NCBI RefSeq assembly: GCF_001715295.1
Contig: NZ_MDKB01000003.1
Coordinates: forward strand, 389,954-453,953
DNA length: 64,000 bases
Direction: 5' to 3'
Origin: Streptomyces griseus
Lineage (GTDB): Bacteria; Actinomycetota; Actinomycetes; Streptomycetales; Streptomycetaceae
Shown here: piece after piece, positions 1 through 8,537 of the stretch
Layout of the letters: each line of letters begins with the position of its first letter
Numbering within the stretch: position 1 is the stretch's first letter
The notes under the pieces: generated by a model
Databases searched by the model: none
What the model was told of the DNA's origin: nothing
The model's input: the letters and a program-made list of their open reading frames with translations, nothing else
Program-made: the position numbers and the translations under genes

Positions 1-7
1 ATGCCTG

Positions 8-38
8 TGGGGCGCGGATCACATGGATCCGTGCCCCA
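8..38 (-). terminator. Hairpin terminator after DAHP synthase gene
   Basis: Arms at 8-20 and 26-38 pair over 13 positions around a 5-nt loop. One pair is G-U on the plus strand and becomes C-A on the minus strand. The hairpin lies 22 bases past the stop of the minus-strand DAHP synthase gene. It could equally serve a plus-strand gene to the left of the window. Confidence 0.6.
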
Positions 39-60
39 ACGGCGCCGTCACGGGCGTTCC

Positions 61-1407
61 CTACTGGTCGCGGTACATCTCGGCGACGAGGAAGGCCAGG
101 TCGAGGGACTGACTGCGGTTGAGACGCGGGTCGCACGCCGTCTCGTAGCGCTGGTGCAGGTCGTCCACGAAGATCTCGTGGCCGCCGCCGACGCACTCGG
201 TGACGTCGTCACCGGTCAGCTCGACGTGGATGCCGCCCGGGTGCGTCCCGAGTGCCTTGTGCACCTCGAAGAAGCCCTTGACCTCGTCCAGGACGTCGTC
301 GAAGCGGCGCGTCTTGTGGCCGGAAGCGGCCTCGAAGGTGTTGCCGTGCATCGGGTCGGTCACCCAGACCACCTTCGCACCCGAGGCGGTGACCTTCTCG
401 ACCAGCTCGGGGAGCTTGTCGCGGACCTTGTCGGCGCCCATCCGGACGATGAAGGTGAGCCGGCCCGGCTCGCGCTCCGGGTCGAGGCGGTCGATGTAAC
501 CGAGCGCCTCGTCGACGCTGGTCGTCGGGCCGAGCTTGATGCCGATCGGGTTGCTGATCCTGGACGCGAACTCGATGTGGGCACCGTCCATCTGGCGGGT
601 GCGCTCACCGACCCACACCATGTGCGCCGAGGTGTCGTACAGCCGGCCGGTACGCGAGTCGGTGCGGGTGAGCGACGACTCGTAGTCCAGCAGCAGGGCC
701 TCGTGCGAGGCGTAGAACTCGACGGCTTTGAACTCGGCCGGGTCCGTGCCGCACGCCTTCATGAAGTTCAGCGCGTTGTCGATCTCGCGGGCCAGGGCCT
801 CGTACCGCTGGCCGGACGGCGAGGACTTCACGAAGTCCTGGTTCCAGGCGTGGACCTGGCGCAGGTCGGCGTAACCACCGGTGGTGAAGGCGCGGACCAG
901 GTTCAGCGTGGAGGAGGACGCGTGGTACATCCGCTTCAGGCGCTCGGGGTCCGGGATGCGGGCCGCCTCGGTGAACTCGAAGCCGTTGACCGAGTCACCG
1001 CGGTAGGTGGGCAGGGTCACGCCGTCGCGTGTCTCGGTCGGCTTGGAGCGCGGCTTGGAGTACTGGCCGGCGATCCGGCCGATCTTGACGACCGGCACCG
1101 AGGCCGCGTAGGTCAGGACGGCGCTCATCTGGAGCAGCGTCTTCAGCTTCGCCCGGATCTGCTCGGCCGACACGGCGTCGAACGCCTCGGCGCAGTCACC
1201 GCCCTGCAGCAGGAACGCCTCGCCCTCGGCGACGGCTCCCAGGCGGGCACGCAGCTGGTCGCACTCACCGGCGAAGACGAGCGGCGGATACGCTGCGAGG
1301 TCCGCGAGTACATCGCGCAGAGCCTCGGCATCGGGGTACTCGGGCTGCTGCGCCGCGGGAAGGTCTCGCCAGGTGTTGCCACCGGCGACGAAGGTATTGG
1401 CGTTCAC
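61..1407 (-). CDS. aroH: Class II 3-deoxy-7-phosphoheptulonate (DAHP) synthase
   Basis: Condenses phosphoenolpyruvate and erythrose 4-phosphate, the first step of the cytoplasmic shikimate pathway. The 448-residue protein is the plant/actinomycete class II type. It has the metal-binding cysteine motif GGDCAEAF at about 69-76, the KIGRIAGQYSKPRS segment and the C-terminal HPGGIHVELTG stretch. I chose the GTG at 1407, five bases after GGGGAGG; an in-frame GTG two codons upstream lies too close to that site. It is divergent from the attenuated trpE-trpG gene, so the entry to aromatic synthesis and the first committed tryptophan step share one intergenic region. Some genomes name it aroF or aroG. 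Family assignment is very secure. Confidence 0.96.
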   Translation of the reverse strand: MNANTFVAGGNTWRDLPAAQQPEYPDAEALRDVLADLAAYPPLVFAGECDQLRARLGAVAEGEAFLLQGGDCAEAFDAVSAEQIRAKLKTLLQMSAVLTYAASVPVVKIGRIAGQYSKPRSKPTETRDGVTLPTYRGDSVNGFEFTEAARIPDPERLKRMYHASSSTLNLVRAFTTGGYADLRQVHAWNQDFVKSSPSGQRYEALAREIDNALNFMKACGTDPAEFKAVEFYASHEALLLDYESSLTRTDSRTGRLYDTSAHMVWVGERTRQMDGAHIEFASRISNPIGIKLGPTTSVDEALGYIDRLDPEREPGRLTFIVRMGADKVRDKLPELVEKVTASGAKVVWVTDPMHGNTFEAASGHKTRRFDDVLDEVKGFFEVHKALGTHPGGIHVELTGDDVTECVGGGHEIFVDDLHQRYETACDPRLNRSQSLDLAFLVAEMYRDQ

Positions 1408-1512
1408 GGTCACCTCCCCAACATTACGGGGTCGGCGAGCCCGTCCGGCCGTCCGCTCAGCAGTTGAGACGACTGCTCGTCCGTACCGCCTCCGTCGGCT
1501 AGGGTGCGGAGC

Positions 1513-1569
1513 ATGTTCGCGCAGACGATCCAGAACTGGTGGTGGACCGCACATCCGGCGGCCCGCTGA
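1513..1569 (+). CDS. trpL: Trp leader peptide (attenuator peptide)
   Basis: The 18-residue ORF reads MFAQTIQNWWWTAHPAAR, with three consecutive TGG codons at residues 9-11 and then a TGA stop. It sits 98 bases before trpE and ends 24 bases before a perfect GC-rich hairpin. This is the architecture of the ribosome-mediated Trp attenuator known in front of Streptomyces fused anthranilate synthase genes. The ATG has no convincing ribosome site; a TAGGGT hexamer ending eight bases upstream suggests the transcript begins at or next to the start codon. Stalling at the Trp codons when charged tRNA-Trp is scarce would favour read-through. Confidence 0.88.
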   Translation: MFAQTIQNWWWTAHPAAR

Positions 1570-1593
1570 CCGACACGCGCGTACAGACTTCGC

Positions 1594-1618
1594 GAAGGCC
1601 GCCCGAGGGGCGGCCTTC
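1594..1618 (+). terminator. Trp attenuator terminator hairpin
   Basis: Perfect 11-bp stem (1594-1604 with 1608-1618) with a 3-base GAG loop, placed between the Trp leader peptide and trpE. There is no U-run, as usual for this GC content. It would end transcription in excess tryptophan. I did not resolve the competing antiterminator pairing. Confidence 0.75.
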
Positions 1619-1666
1619 TTCGCGTTCGCGAGCCGGGAGCTGTCCCTCCGTCCGGAAGGAACTCCC

Positions 1667-3553
1667 ATGCCCGACCCTGTCACCGACCTCCTGAACAGAC
1701 TGCTGCGGGACGACGGCCCGCCCTTCGCACTGCTGCGCCGGCGCACGCCCGGCCGGGACCACGACGTCGTCGAAGTGCTGATCGGCGCCGTGCACGAGGT
1801 GGACCGGCTCTCCATGATCCCCGTGGGCGAGCGCCCTTCGCTGGCCCTGGTGCCGTTCCGGCAGATCGCCGAGCGCGGTTTCGACGTACGCGACGACGGC
1901 ACCCCGCTGGCGGTGCTGGTCGCGGACGAGTCCTGCGAACTGCCGCTGGACGAGGTGCTCGCGCGGCTGCCCGACCATGCCGTACGGGTGGAGGACGGCG
2001 CCTTCGACGTCGGCGACGAGGAGTACGCGGACATCGTCGGGCGGGTGATCGAGGACGAGATCGGGCGGGGCGAAGGGGCGAACTTCGTCATCCGGCGCAC
2101 CTTCGGGGGCACGATCCCGGGTTTCGGCCGGGCCGACGCCCTGGCCCTGTTCCGCCGGCTGCTGGCCGGTGAGCGCGGGGCGTACTGGACGTTCGTCGTC
2201 CACACCGGGGACCGCACGCTGGTCGGCGCCAGCCCCGAGGTGCACGTCCGGATGTCGGGCGGCACCGTGGTCATGAACCCGATCAGCGGGACGTACCGCT
2301 ACCCCCCGCAGGGGCCGACGGCCGAGAGCCTGCTCGCCTTCCTCGGCGACCGCAAGGAGACCGAGGAGCTCTCCATGGTGGTCGACGAGGAACTGAAGAT
2401 GATGTGCACCGTGGGCGACATGGGCGGAGTCGTGGTCGGCCCGCGGCTCAAGGAGATGGCCCATCTCGCCCACACCGAGTACGAGTTGCGGGGCCGCTCC
2501 TCCTTGGACGTGCGCGAGGTCCTCAGGGAGACCATGTTCGCGGCGACGGTCACGGGTTCGCCGGTGCAGAACGCCTGCCGGGTGATCGAGCGGTACGAGG
2601 CCGGCGGCCGCGGCTACTACGCGGGCGCCCTCGCCCTCCTGCGCCGGGAGCCGGGCGGGGCGCAGACCCTCGACTCGCCGATCCTGATCCGCACCGCCGA
2701 CATCTCGGCCGGCGGCCGGCTGCGCGTACCGGTCGGGGCCACGCTCGTACGCCACTCCGACCCGGCGGGGGAGGTCGCCGAGACGCACGCGAAGGCCGCC
2801 GGGGTGCTCGCCGCCCTGGGGGTACGGCCCGGCCGGCCCGGGGCGGAGGCGAGCCGTCCGCGGCTGGCCTCCGACCCGCGGGTGCAGGCGGCGCTGGAGG
2901 ACCGCCGCGGCGGGCTCGCGCCCTTCTGGCTGCGCATGCAGGAGCGCACCCGTGACCTGTCGGGCCACGCGCTGGTCGTGGACGGCGAGGACACCTTCAC
3001 CGCGATGCTGGCGCATCTGCTGCGCTCCTCGGGTCTCACGGTCTCGGTGCGCCGGTACGACGAGCCGGGGCTGCCCGGAACCGTGCGGGCGCACCGGGGC
3101 CCGGTCGTGCTGGGCCCGGGTCCCGGAGACCCCGGGGACACGGCGGATCCCAAGATGCGGCTGTTGCGGGGAATGGCGGCCGAGCTCCTGCGGAATCACG
3201 GCCACGGGCTGCTGGGCGTCTGCCTGGGGCACGAGCTCATCGCGGCCGAACTGGGCCTGGAGATCGTGCGAAAGGCCGTGCCGTACCAGGGTGCGCAGAC
3301 CCGGATCGAGCTGTTCGGCCGGCCGGAGACCGTCGGCTTCTACAACAGCTTCACGGCACGCTGCGACGACGCGGCCGCCGCCGAACTGGATGCGCACGGT
3401 ATCGGGACGAGCCGGGACCCCGCCTCCGGCGAACTGCACGCGCTGCGCGGGGAGGGTTTCGCCTCGGTGCAGTTCCATCCGGAGTCGGTGCTGACGCTGC
3501 GTGGCTCCACGATCGTGAGCGAGCTCCTGGCGGCGCTGCCCGTACCGCGCTGA
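1667..3553 (+). CDS. trpE: Fused anthranilate synthase, TrpE-TrpG type
   Basis: Converts chorismate and glutamine to anthranilate, the first committed step of tryptophan synthesis. In 628 residues, an N-terminal chorismate-binding domain (to about 430; PISGTYR, SPVQNACRVIERYE) is joined to a C-terminal class I glutamine amidotransferase. The amidotransferase triad is Cys about 519 (GVCLGHE), His about 604 and Glu about 606 (FHPES). The start is ATG 1667 behind GGAAGGA. The fusion resembles PhzE-type aminodeoxyisochorismate synthases of secondary metabolism. The Trp attenuator upstream and the neighbouring DAHP synthase argue for a primary tryptophan role. The matching trpD lies 23 kb away in this window. 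Confidence 0.9.
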   Translation: MPDPVTDLLNRLLRDDGPPFALLRRRTPGRDHDVVEVLIGAVHEVDRLSMIPVGERPSLALVPFRQIAERGFDVRDDGTPLAVLVADESCELPLDEVLARLPDHAVRVEDGAFDVGDEEYADIVGRVIEDEIGRGEGANFVIRRTFGGTIPGFGRADALALFRRLLAGERGAYWTFVVHTGDRTLVGASPEVHVRMSGGTVVMNPISGTYRYPPQGPTAESLLAFLGDRKETEELSMVVDEELKMMCTVGDMGGVVVGPRLKEMAHLAHTEYELRGRSSLDVREVLRETMFAATVTGSPVQNACRVIERYEAGGRGYYAGALALLRREPGGAQTLDSPILIRTADISAGGRLRVPVGATLVRHSDPAGEVAETHAKAAGVLAALGVRPGRPGAEASRPRLASDPRVQAALEDRRGGLAPFWLRMQERTRDLSGHALVVDGEDTFTAMLAHLLRSSGLTVSVRRYDEPGLPGTVRAHRGPVVLGPGPGDPGDTADPKMRLLRGMAAELLRNHGHGLLGVCLGHELIAAELGLEIVRKAVPYQGAQTRIELFGRPETVGFYNSFTARCDDAAAAELDAHGIGTSRDPASGELHALRGEGFASVQFHPESVLTLRGSTIVSELLAALPVPR

Positions 3554-3658
3554 GGCAGCCGAGGGGAGCGGGACGGAGGGGGCCGGCGCCCGGCCGGCTC
3601 CTCCGGTCCCCCGTGCGGGCGGCGGGTCCGGGGCGGCCGGGCCGGCCGGTGCGCCCCG

Positions 3659-4660
3659 TCAGGCGGCGGGCCGGGGCACGAGTACGTTGGGGCCGGTCCG
3701 CCCGGCCAGGTGGTCCATGACGTTCTGCACGGTCGTCTCGACGATCTGGCTCACCGCCTCGGCCGTGTAGTAGGCCTGGTGGGAGGTCACGATCACGTTC
3801 GGGAAGGTGACGAGCCGGGCGAGGGTGTCGTCGTCGATGCCCTCCAGGGACTTGTCGACGTAGAAGAGTCCCGCCTCCGCCTCGTAGACGTCGAGACCGA
3901 CGCCGGTGAACCGGCCGGCGCGCAGCTCCGCGACGAGCGCGGTGGTGTCGATCAGCCCGCCGCGGCTGGAGTTGACGAGGACGGCGTCGTCCTTCATGGC
4001 GGCCAGGGCGTCCTTGCCGACGATGTGCTGGGTGGCGGGCATCAGCGGTACGTGAAGGCTGATCACGTCGGCCTCCGCGAAGAGCCGTTCCTTGTCGACG
4101 TACGTCATCCCGAGCGCGGTGCAGGCGGGGTTCTCGACGACGTCCCAGCCGAGCAGGTTCATGCCGTAGCCGTGGGCGATCCGGGCGAACGCCTCACCGA
4201 TCCTGCCGGTGCCCAGCACACCCGCGGTGCGGCCGTGCATGTCCCGCCCGAGGAGCCCGTCGAGCCGGAAGTCGAAGTCGCGGGTGCGGCTCACCGCCCG
4301 CACGATGCGGCGGTTGACGGCCATCGCGAGGGTCCAGGCGAATTCGGCGACCGAGTACGGCGAGTAGGAGGAGACCCGGGCGACCCGCAGGGCGAGGCGT
4401 TCGGCCACCTCGAGGTCGATGTTGTTGAAGCCGGTGGAGCGCTGGGCGATCATCTGCGTGCCGCCCTTCGCGAGGGTCTGCAGGACCGAGGCGCCGAGAT
4501 CCGCGTTGACGCTGGTGGAGATGATCTCGTAGCCCGCGGCGATCGGGGCGGTGTCCTCGGTGAGGAAGACGTCCAGACACCGGACGTCGTGCTTGCCAGC
4601 GAAGGCCTTCTCGATGAGCGGCTTCTCGTCGGACTGCACGCCGAAGGCCAGGATCTCCAC
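3659..4660 (-). CDS. ldhA: D-2-hydroxyacid (D-lactate) dehydrogenase
   Basis: NAD-dependent reduction of 2-oxo acids, most like the fermentative D-lactate dehydrogenase LdhA. The 333-residue protein carries STGFNNIDLE, the Rossmann motif GTGRIG, and the catalytic Arg (NSSRGGLID), Glu (GLDVYEAE) and His (TSHQAYYTAEA). The insert FYVDKSLEGIDDD is typical of LdhA rather than of phosphoglycerate dehydrogenase. Start is GTG 4660, five bases after GGGAG. It stands alone on the minus strand. In an obligate aerobe it may serve oxygen limitation; that role is inferred. Confidence 0.85.
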   Translation of the reverse strand: MEILAFGVQSDEKPLIEKAFAGKHDVRCLDVFLTEDTAPIAAGYEIISTSVNADLGASVLQTLAKGGTQMIAQRSTGFNNIDLEVAERLALRVARVSSYSPYSVAEFAWTLAMAVNRRIVRAVSRTRDFDFRLDGLLGRDMHGRTAGVLGTGRIGEAFARIAHGYGMNLLGWDVVENPACTALGMTYVDKERLFAEADVISLHVPLMPATQHIVGKDALAAMKDDAVLVNSSRGGLIDTTALVAELRAGRFTGVGLDVYEAEAGLFYVDKSLEGIDDDTLARLVTFPNVIVTSHQAYYTAEAVSQIVETTVQNVMDHLAGRTGPNVLVPRPAA

Positions 4661-4823
4661 GGTGACTCCCGGGTCGTGGGTACGGGCTCCCGCGAATATA
4701 CGGCCCGCACGCCGGATGCGCCCCGCCCGGCTCCGGCGCGCCGCACGGCGGGTGCGCGCTCCGGGCACGCCTGGGGACCGCGGGTGCTCCGTGAGTCCCC
4801 GGCGGAGCACCGGCGGTGAACCG

Positions 4824-5531
4824 TCAGGCGTCGTCGAGGCCTGTCTCGATCGCGTACCGCACGAGCTCCACCCTGTTGTGCAGCTGGAGTTTGCCCAGGG
4901 TGTTCTGGACGTGGTTCTGCACGGTGCGGTGGGAGATGACCAGGCGCTCGGCGATCTGCTTGTACGAGAGCCCCTTGGCGACCAGCCGCAGCACCTCGGT
5001 CTCGCGGTCGGTGAGTCGAGGGGCCTTCGGCTCGTCCGAGGCGACCGGGGCGGGGTCGGTGGCGAGCCTGCGGTACTCGCCCAGCACCAGTCCGGCGAGC
5101 CCGGGGGTGAAGACGGGGTCACCGGCCGCGGTGGCCCGCACGGCGTCGGTCAGCTCCTGGGTGCTGGCCGACTTGAGCAGGTAACCGGTGGCGCCGGACT
5201 TCACGGCCTCCAGCACGTCGGCGTGCTCACCGCTGGCGGAGAGCACCAGGACGCGCAGGCCGGGATGCGAGCCGACCAGCTCCTTGCACACCTGGACACC
5301 GGGCATGCCGGGCAGGTTGAGGTCGAGCACGAGGACGTCGGGTACGGCCGCCCTGGCCCGGCGCACGGCCTGCGGGCCGTCCCCGGCGGTCGCGACCACG
5401 TCGAACCCGGACTCGGTCAGGTCACGGGCGACGGCGTCGCGCCACATGGGGTGGTCGTCGACGACCATGACCCTGACGGGCCCGTCGCCCGGTACCCGCG
5501 TCCCGGGCGCCTGGGTGTTGGGTGTACTCAT
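4824..5531 (-). CDS. macR: NarL/LuxR-type response regulator (MacR-like)
   Basis: DNA-binding partner of the adjacent histidine kinase. The 235-residue protein has a receiver domain (acidic pair Asp25-Asp26, phospho-acceptor Asp70 in VLVLDLNLPG, then the switch lysine in YLLKSA). A C-terminal LuxR-type helix-turn-helix spans about 165-230 (LTDRETEVLRLVAKGLSYK). The kinase stop and this ATG overlap by four bases (ATGA), so translation is coupled. By position next to the aro/trp/ldh genes it corresponds, from memory, to MacR of the S. coelicolor MacRS system. The symbol rests on that synteny; the protein class is certain. Confidence 0.85.
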   Translation of the reverse strand: MSTPNTQAPGTRVPGDGPVRVMVVDDHPMWRDAVARDLTESGFDVVATAGDGPQAVRRARAAVPDVLVLDLNLPGMPGVQVCKELVGSHPGLRVLVLSASGEHADVLEAVKSGATGYLLKSASTQELTDAVRATAAGDPVFTPGLAGLVLGEYRRLATDPAPVASDEPKAPRLTDRETEVLRLVAKGLSYKQIAERLVISHRTVQNHVQNTLGKLQLHNRVELVRYAIETGLDDA

Positions 5532-6673
5532 CGGGACGATCCCGCCTTCCCCCGTGAAGCCTTCGTGTCTTTCGGAACCTTCAACTCGACCTCGGTGCCC
5601 TGACCGGGTACCGAGATCAGCTCTGCCGTGCCACCCAGATCGCGCAGCCGTCCGCGGATGGACTGGGCCACGCCGAGCCGGCCCTCCCCCTCCGCCTGGT
5701 CGAGGCGGCCCGCCGGGATGCCGGGCCCGTCGTCCCGGACCGTGACGATCACCTCGTCCGGCTCGTCCTCGACCAGGATCCAGGCCTGGGCGTCAGGACC
5801 CGCGTGGGCCCTGACATTGTCCAGGGCGGCCCCCACCGCCGCGGCCAGCTCGCGCGCCGTGCCGGGCGCGAGCAGGACCGGCGCGCCGGGCTCGGCGAAG
5901 CTGGTCCGGGATCCCGCGTGCGGTGCGAGCAGGGCGCGCAGGTCGAGTCCCGACGGTCCGGAGTCCGCGTCGCCGGAGGCGGCGTCCACGGTCCGGACCA
6001 CCGCGCCGTCTGCGCCGTCCTCCGAGACCCTGCTCGTGGGGACCAGGCCGCTGGTGACCAGGGTGCGCAGGGCGACTTCCTGCTCCCCCGCCATCCGGCC
6101 GAGTTCCGCCGCCTCGCCGCCCAGGGCCGTTCCCCGGCGCTGGACCATGGCGAGGACCTGCAGGACGCTGTCGTGGATGTCACGGGCGAGCCGTTCCCGT
6201 TCGCGGGTCGCGGCCTCGATCTCCAGGGCGCGGGCCAGGGTGCGTTCACTGGCCCGGGCGACCTCGACGACGTATCCGATCGCGATGGAGGCCACCCAGA
6301 CCAGCAGCACGTTGTGGAAGGTGTCCCGGCTGAGCTCGCCGCGTTCGACGATGTTGGCGGCGGCCACCAGCGTGGACGCGAAGGCGGCCCAGCGCCAGCC
6401 GCCCTTGAGCGCGAAGGCGAGGACCGCCCCGGCGGTCCAGATCGACGGAAGCGTCGATCCGTCCACGAGCCGGGCGTCCGCGTCGGCGAGGGGGGTCAGC
6501 AGGATGCCGGTCAGCGCGACGGCGAGGTCGATGCCCAGGAAGCGCTTGGTGCAGGCGGCGGCGCCCGCCACCCTGGGCAGGGTGAGGAGGGTCCACAGGC
6601 CCAGGGCGGTGAGGAAGGCGACGGCCACCCAGGGCCGTTCGTACTCCCCGCGCCCGATGACGGCGAGCAGCAC
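5528..6673 (-). CDS. macS: Sensor histidine kinase (MacS-like), apparent 5' frameshift
   Basis: Membrane histidine kinase of the NarX/DegS type partnering the overlapping response regulator. The readable frame has several N-terminal membrane segments, the H-box RDIHDSVLQVL and the ATP-binding DDGPGIPAGRLDQ. The frame as it stands begins at GTG 6673, which has no ribosome site and falls inside the first membrane helix. A well-placed start exists upstream: ATG 6765 behind GGGGGAGGG. That frame reads MAGPERVVRMSVER and then runs into a stop. Adding one base near 6725 would join the two into ...MSVERPLWRALTAYRV. So either the assembly lost one base or the gene is naturally broken. True extent is probably 5528-6765. 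Confidence 0.82.
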   Translation of the reverse strand: MLLAVIGRGEYERPWVAVAFLTALGLWTLLTLPRVAGAAACTKRFLGIDLAVALTGILLTPLADADARLVDGSTLPSIWTAGAVLAFALKGGWRWAAFASTLVAAANIVERGELSRDTFHNVLLVWVASIAIGYVVEVARASERTLARALEIEAATRERERLARDIHDSVLQVLAMVQRRGTALGGEAAELGRMAGEQEVALRTLVTSGLVPTSRVSEDGADGAVVRTVDAASGDADSGPSGLDLRALLAPHAGSRTSFAEPGAPVLLAPGTARELAAAVGAALDNVRAHAGPDAQAWILVEDEPDEVIVTVRDDGPGIPAGRLDQAEGEGRLGVAQSIRGRLRDLGGTAELISVPGQGTEVELKVPKDTKASRGKAGSSR

Positions 6674-6832
6674 CGCGTAGAACAGGGTCAGTACGCGGTA
6701 GGCGGTCAGGGCGCGCCACAGCGGCGCTCGACCGACATGCGTACGACCCGCTCGGGCCCGGCCATGGTCGTCCCTCCCCCGTTTCCTGTCCCGTCCGGGC
6801 CGTGTGGACGTCCCGGACGGTGGGCCGCGCCG

Positions 6833-7552
6833 TCAGGCACCGGGCCCGCGCGTCCCCTTGTTCTTCGCCTCTTCGGCGATCTGCCGCTTGGCCGCGGTGG
6901 CGTAGACGTCCACGTACTCCTGGCCGGACAGCTTCATGATCTCGTACATGACCTCGTCGGTGAGCGAGCGCAGGATGAAGCGGTCACCCTCCATGCCCTG
7001 GTACCGGCTGAAGTCCAGCGGCCTGCCGATCCGGATGCCGGGGCGCATGAGCCGGGGCACGACCTGTCCGGGAGGCTGGATCTTCTCCGTGTCGATCATC
7101 GCGACGGGGATGACGGGGGCGCCGGTGGCGAGGGCCACCCGGGCGAGACCACCGGGCTTGCCCCGGTAGAGCCGTCCGTCGGGCGAGCGGGTGCCCTCCG
7201 GGTAGATACCGAAGAGGCCGCCGCTCTCGATGACCTGGATACCCGCCTTGATCGCCGCCTCACCGGCGCCGCGTGCGCCGGAGCGGTCCACCGGGAGCTG
7301 GCCGACGCCCTTGAAGAAGGCAGCGGTGAGCTTCCCCTTCACACCCGGAGCCGTGAAGTACTCGGCCTTGGCGATGAAGGTCACCTTGCGGTCGAGGACG
7401 GCCGGCAGGAAGAAGGAGTCGGAGAACGACAGATGGTTGCTCGCGAGGATCGCCGGCCCGTGTGCGGGGACGTTCTCCAGGCCCTCCACCCACGGCCGGA
7501 AGGCGAGTTTCAGGGACCCGCCGATGGAGAACTTCATTGCGCCGTAGATCAA
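6833..7552 (-). CDS. PlsC-family 1-acylglycerol-3-phosphate acyltransferase
   Basis: Probably transfers an acyl group to lysophosphatidate or a related acceptor at the membrane. The 239-residue protein shows the acyltransferase boxes in order: NHLSFSD (His40, Asp45), a GVGQLPVDRSG segment, and IYPEGTRSPDG. TTG 7552 is the likely start, eight bases behind AGGAGG; the next ATG, five codons in, lacks such a site. A mycobacterial counterpart (Rv2182c) sits in the same relative place. The acceptor cannot be told from sequence. Confidence 0.86.
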   Translation of the reverse strand: MIYGAMKFSIGGSLKLAFRPWVEGLENVPAHGPAILASNHLSFSDSFFLPAVLDRKVTFIAKAEYFTAPGVKGKLTAAFFKGVGQLPVDRSGARGAGEAAIKAGIQVIESGGLFGIYPEGTRSPDGRLYRGKPGGLARVALATGAPVIPVAMIDTEKIQPPGQVVPRLMRPGIRIGRPLDFSRYQGMEGDRFILRSLTDEVMYEIMKLSGQEYVDVYATAAKRQIAEEAKNKGTRGPGA

Positions 7553-7757
7553 CTCGGGTGCCTCCTGTGTGCCGTCGATGAGACCTTAACCCGTACGGCC
7601 GCGGCCTCTCCCGCCCGGCGCCGGGCGGGGACCGTGCGGGCGGCCGCCGCCCGCACGGTGACGGCCCTGGTCGGTGTCGGTCCGGTCGCGTACGGTGAAG
7701 TAATCCTTTCGCACTCCCCCCGCACGCCCCCGCCCCGCTCATGAACAGGAGACCCCG

Positions 7758-8537
7758 GTGCCGGTCCTTCCTGGAGCCGAGCCGTTCCGCCACGAGGGCG
7801 GAGAGGTCGGCGTCCTCCTCTGTCACGGATTCACGGGTTCACCGCAGTCGCTGCGCCCCTGGGCGGACCGCATGGCCGATCGCGGGCTGACCGTGTCGCT
7901 CCCGCTGCTGCCGGGGCACGGCACACGCTGGCAGGACATGGCGGTCACGGGCTGGCAGGACTGGTACGCGGAGGTGGACCGGGAGCTGCGGGCGCTGCGG
8001 GACCGGTGCCGGCAGGTCTTCGTCTTCGGCCTCTCCATGGGCGGCGCGCTCTCGCTGCGCCTCGCGGCCAAGCACGGGGACGCGATCTCGGGCCTGGTGC
8101 TGGTGAATCCCGCGAACAAGGTCCACGGCCTGTCGGCGTACGCGCTGCCGGTCGCCCGGCACGTCGTACGGACGACGAAGGGGCTGACGAGCGACATCGC
8201 GCTCGCCGGGTCCGAGGAGGTCGGCTACGACCGGGTGCCGCTGCACGCCGCGCACTCGGTGCGCACCTTCTTCCGGCTGGTCGACGCGGAGCTGCCCCAG
8301 GTCACCCAGCCGCTCCTGCTGCTGCACAGCCCGCAGGACCACGTCGTGCCGCCGGCCGACTCGGCCCGCATCCTCAGCCGGGTGTCGTCCACGGACGTCC
8401 AGGAGATCCTGCTGGAACAGAGCTACCACGTGGCGACGTTGGACCATGACGCGGAGCGCGTCTTCGACGAGAGTTGTCGGTTCGTCGAGCGCCTCGCACC
8501 CGGCGTCGGCAAGAAGGGGAGCAGGTCCGGTGGCTGA
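7758..8537 (+). CDS. Alpha/beta hydrolase, carboxylesterase/monoacylglycerol lipase-like
   Basis: The 259-residue serine hydrolase has an oxyanion region HGFTGSP, the nucleophile elbow GLSMGG (Ser93), an acid in HSPQDHVVPP and a C-terminal histidine in SYHVATLDHD. This matches Est30/monoglyceride-lipase-like carboxylesterases. Start is GTG 7758 behind AGGAGA. Its stop overlaps the next gene's start, so the two are translated together. It is divergent from the acyltransferase, which hints at lipid turnover, but the substrate is unknown. Confidence 0.85.
   Translation: MPVLPGAEPFRHEGGEVGVLLCHGFTGSPQSLRPWADRMADRGLTVSLPLLPGHGTRWQDMAVTGWQDWYAEVDRELRALRDRCRQVFVFGLSMGGALSLRLAAKHGDAISGLVLVNPANKVHGLSAYALPVARHVVRTTKGLTSDIALAGSEEVGYDRVPLHAAHSVRTFFRLVDAELPQVTQPLLLLHSPQDHVVPPADSARILSRVSSTDVQEILLEQSYHVATLDHDAERVFDESCRFVERLAPGVGKKGSRSGG

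Noticed and set aside
1..1467. 488-codon plus-strand frame over DAHP synthase
   Set aside because: Antisense shadow; begins at the window edge, no ribosome site and no recognisable domain.
61..2274. Extending DAHP synthase upstream to about 2274 on the minus strand
   Set aside because: The extension overlaps the divergent Trp leader and trpE; the ribosome site fixes the start at 1407.
1667..3553. Phenazine-type PhzE instead of TrpE-TrpG
   Set aside because: The Trp attenuator, the divergent DAHP synthase and absence of other phz genes favour tryptophan synthesis.
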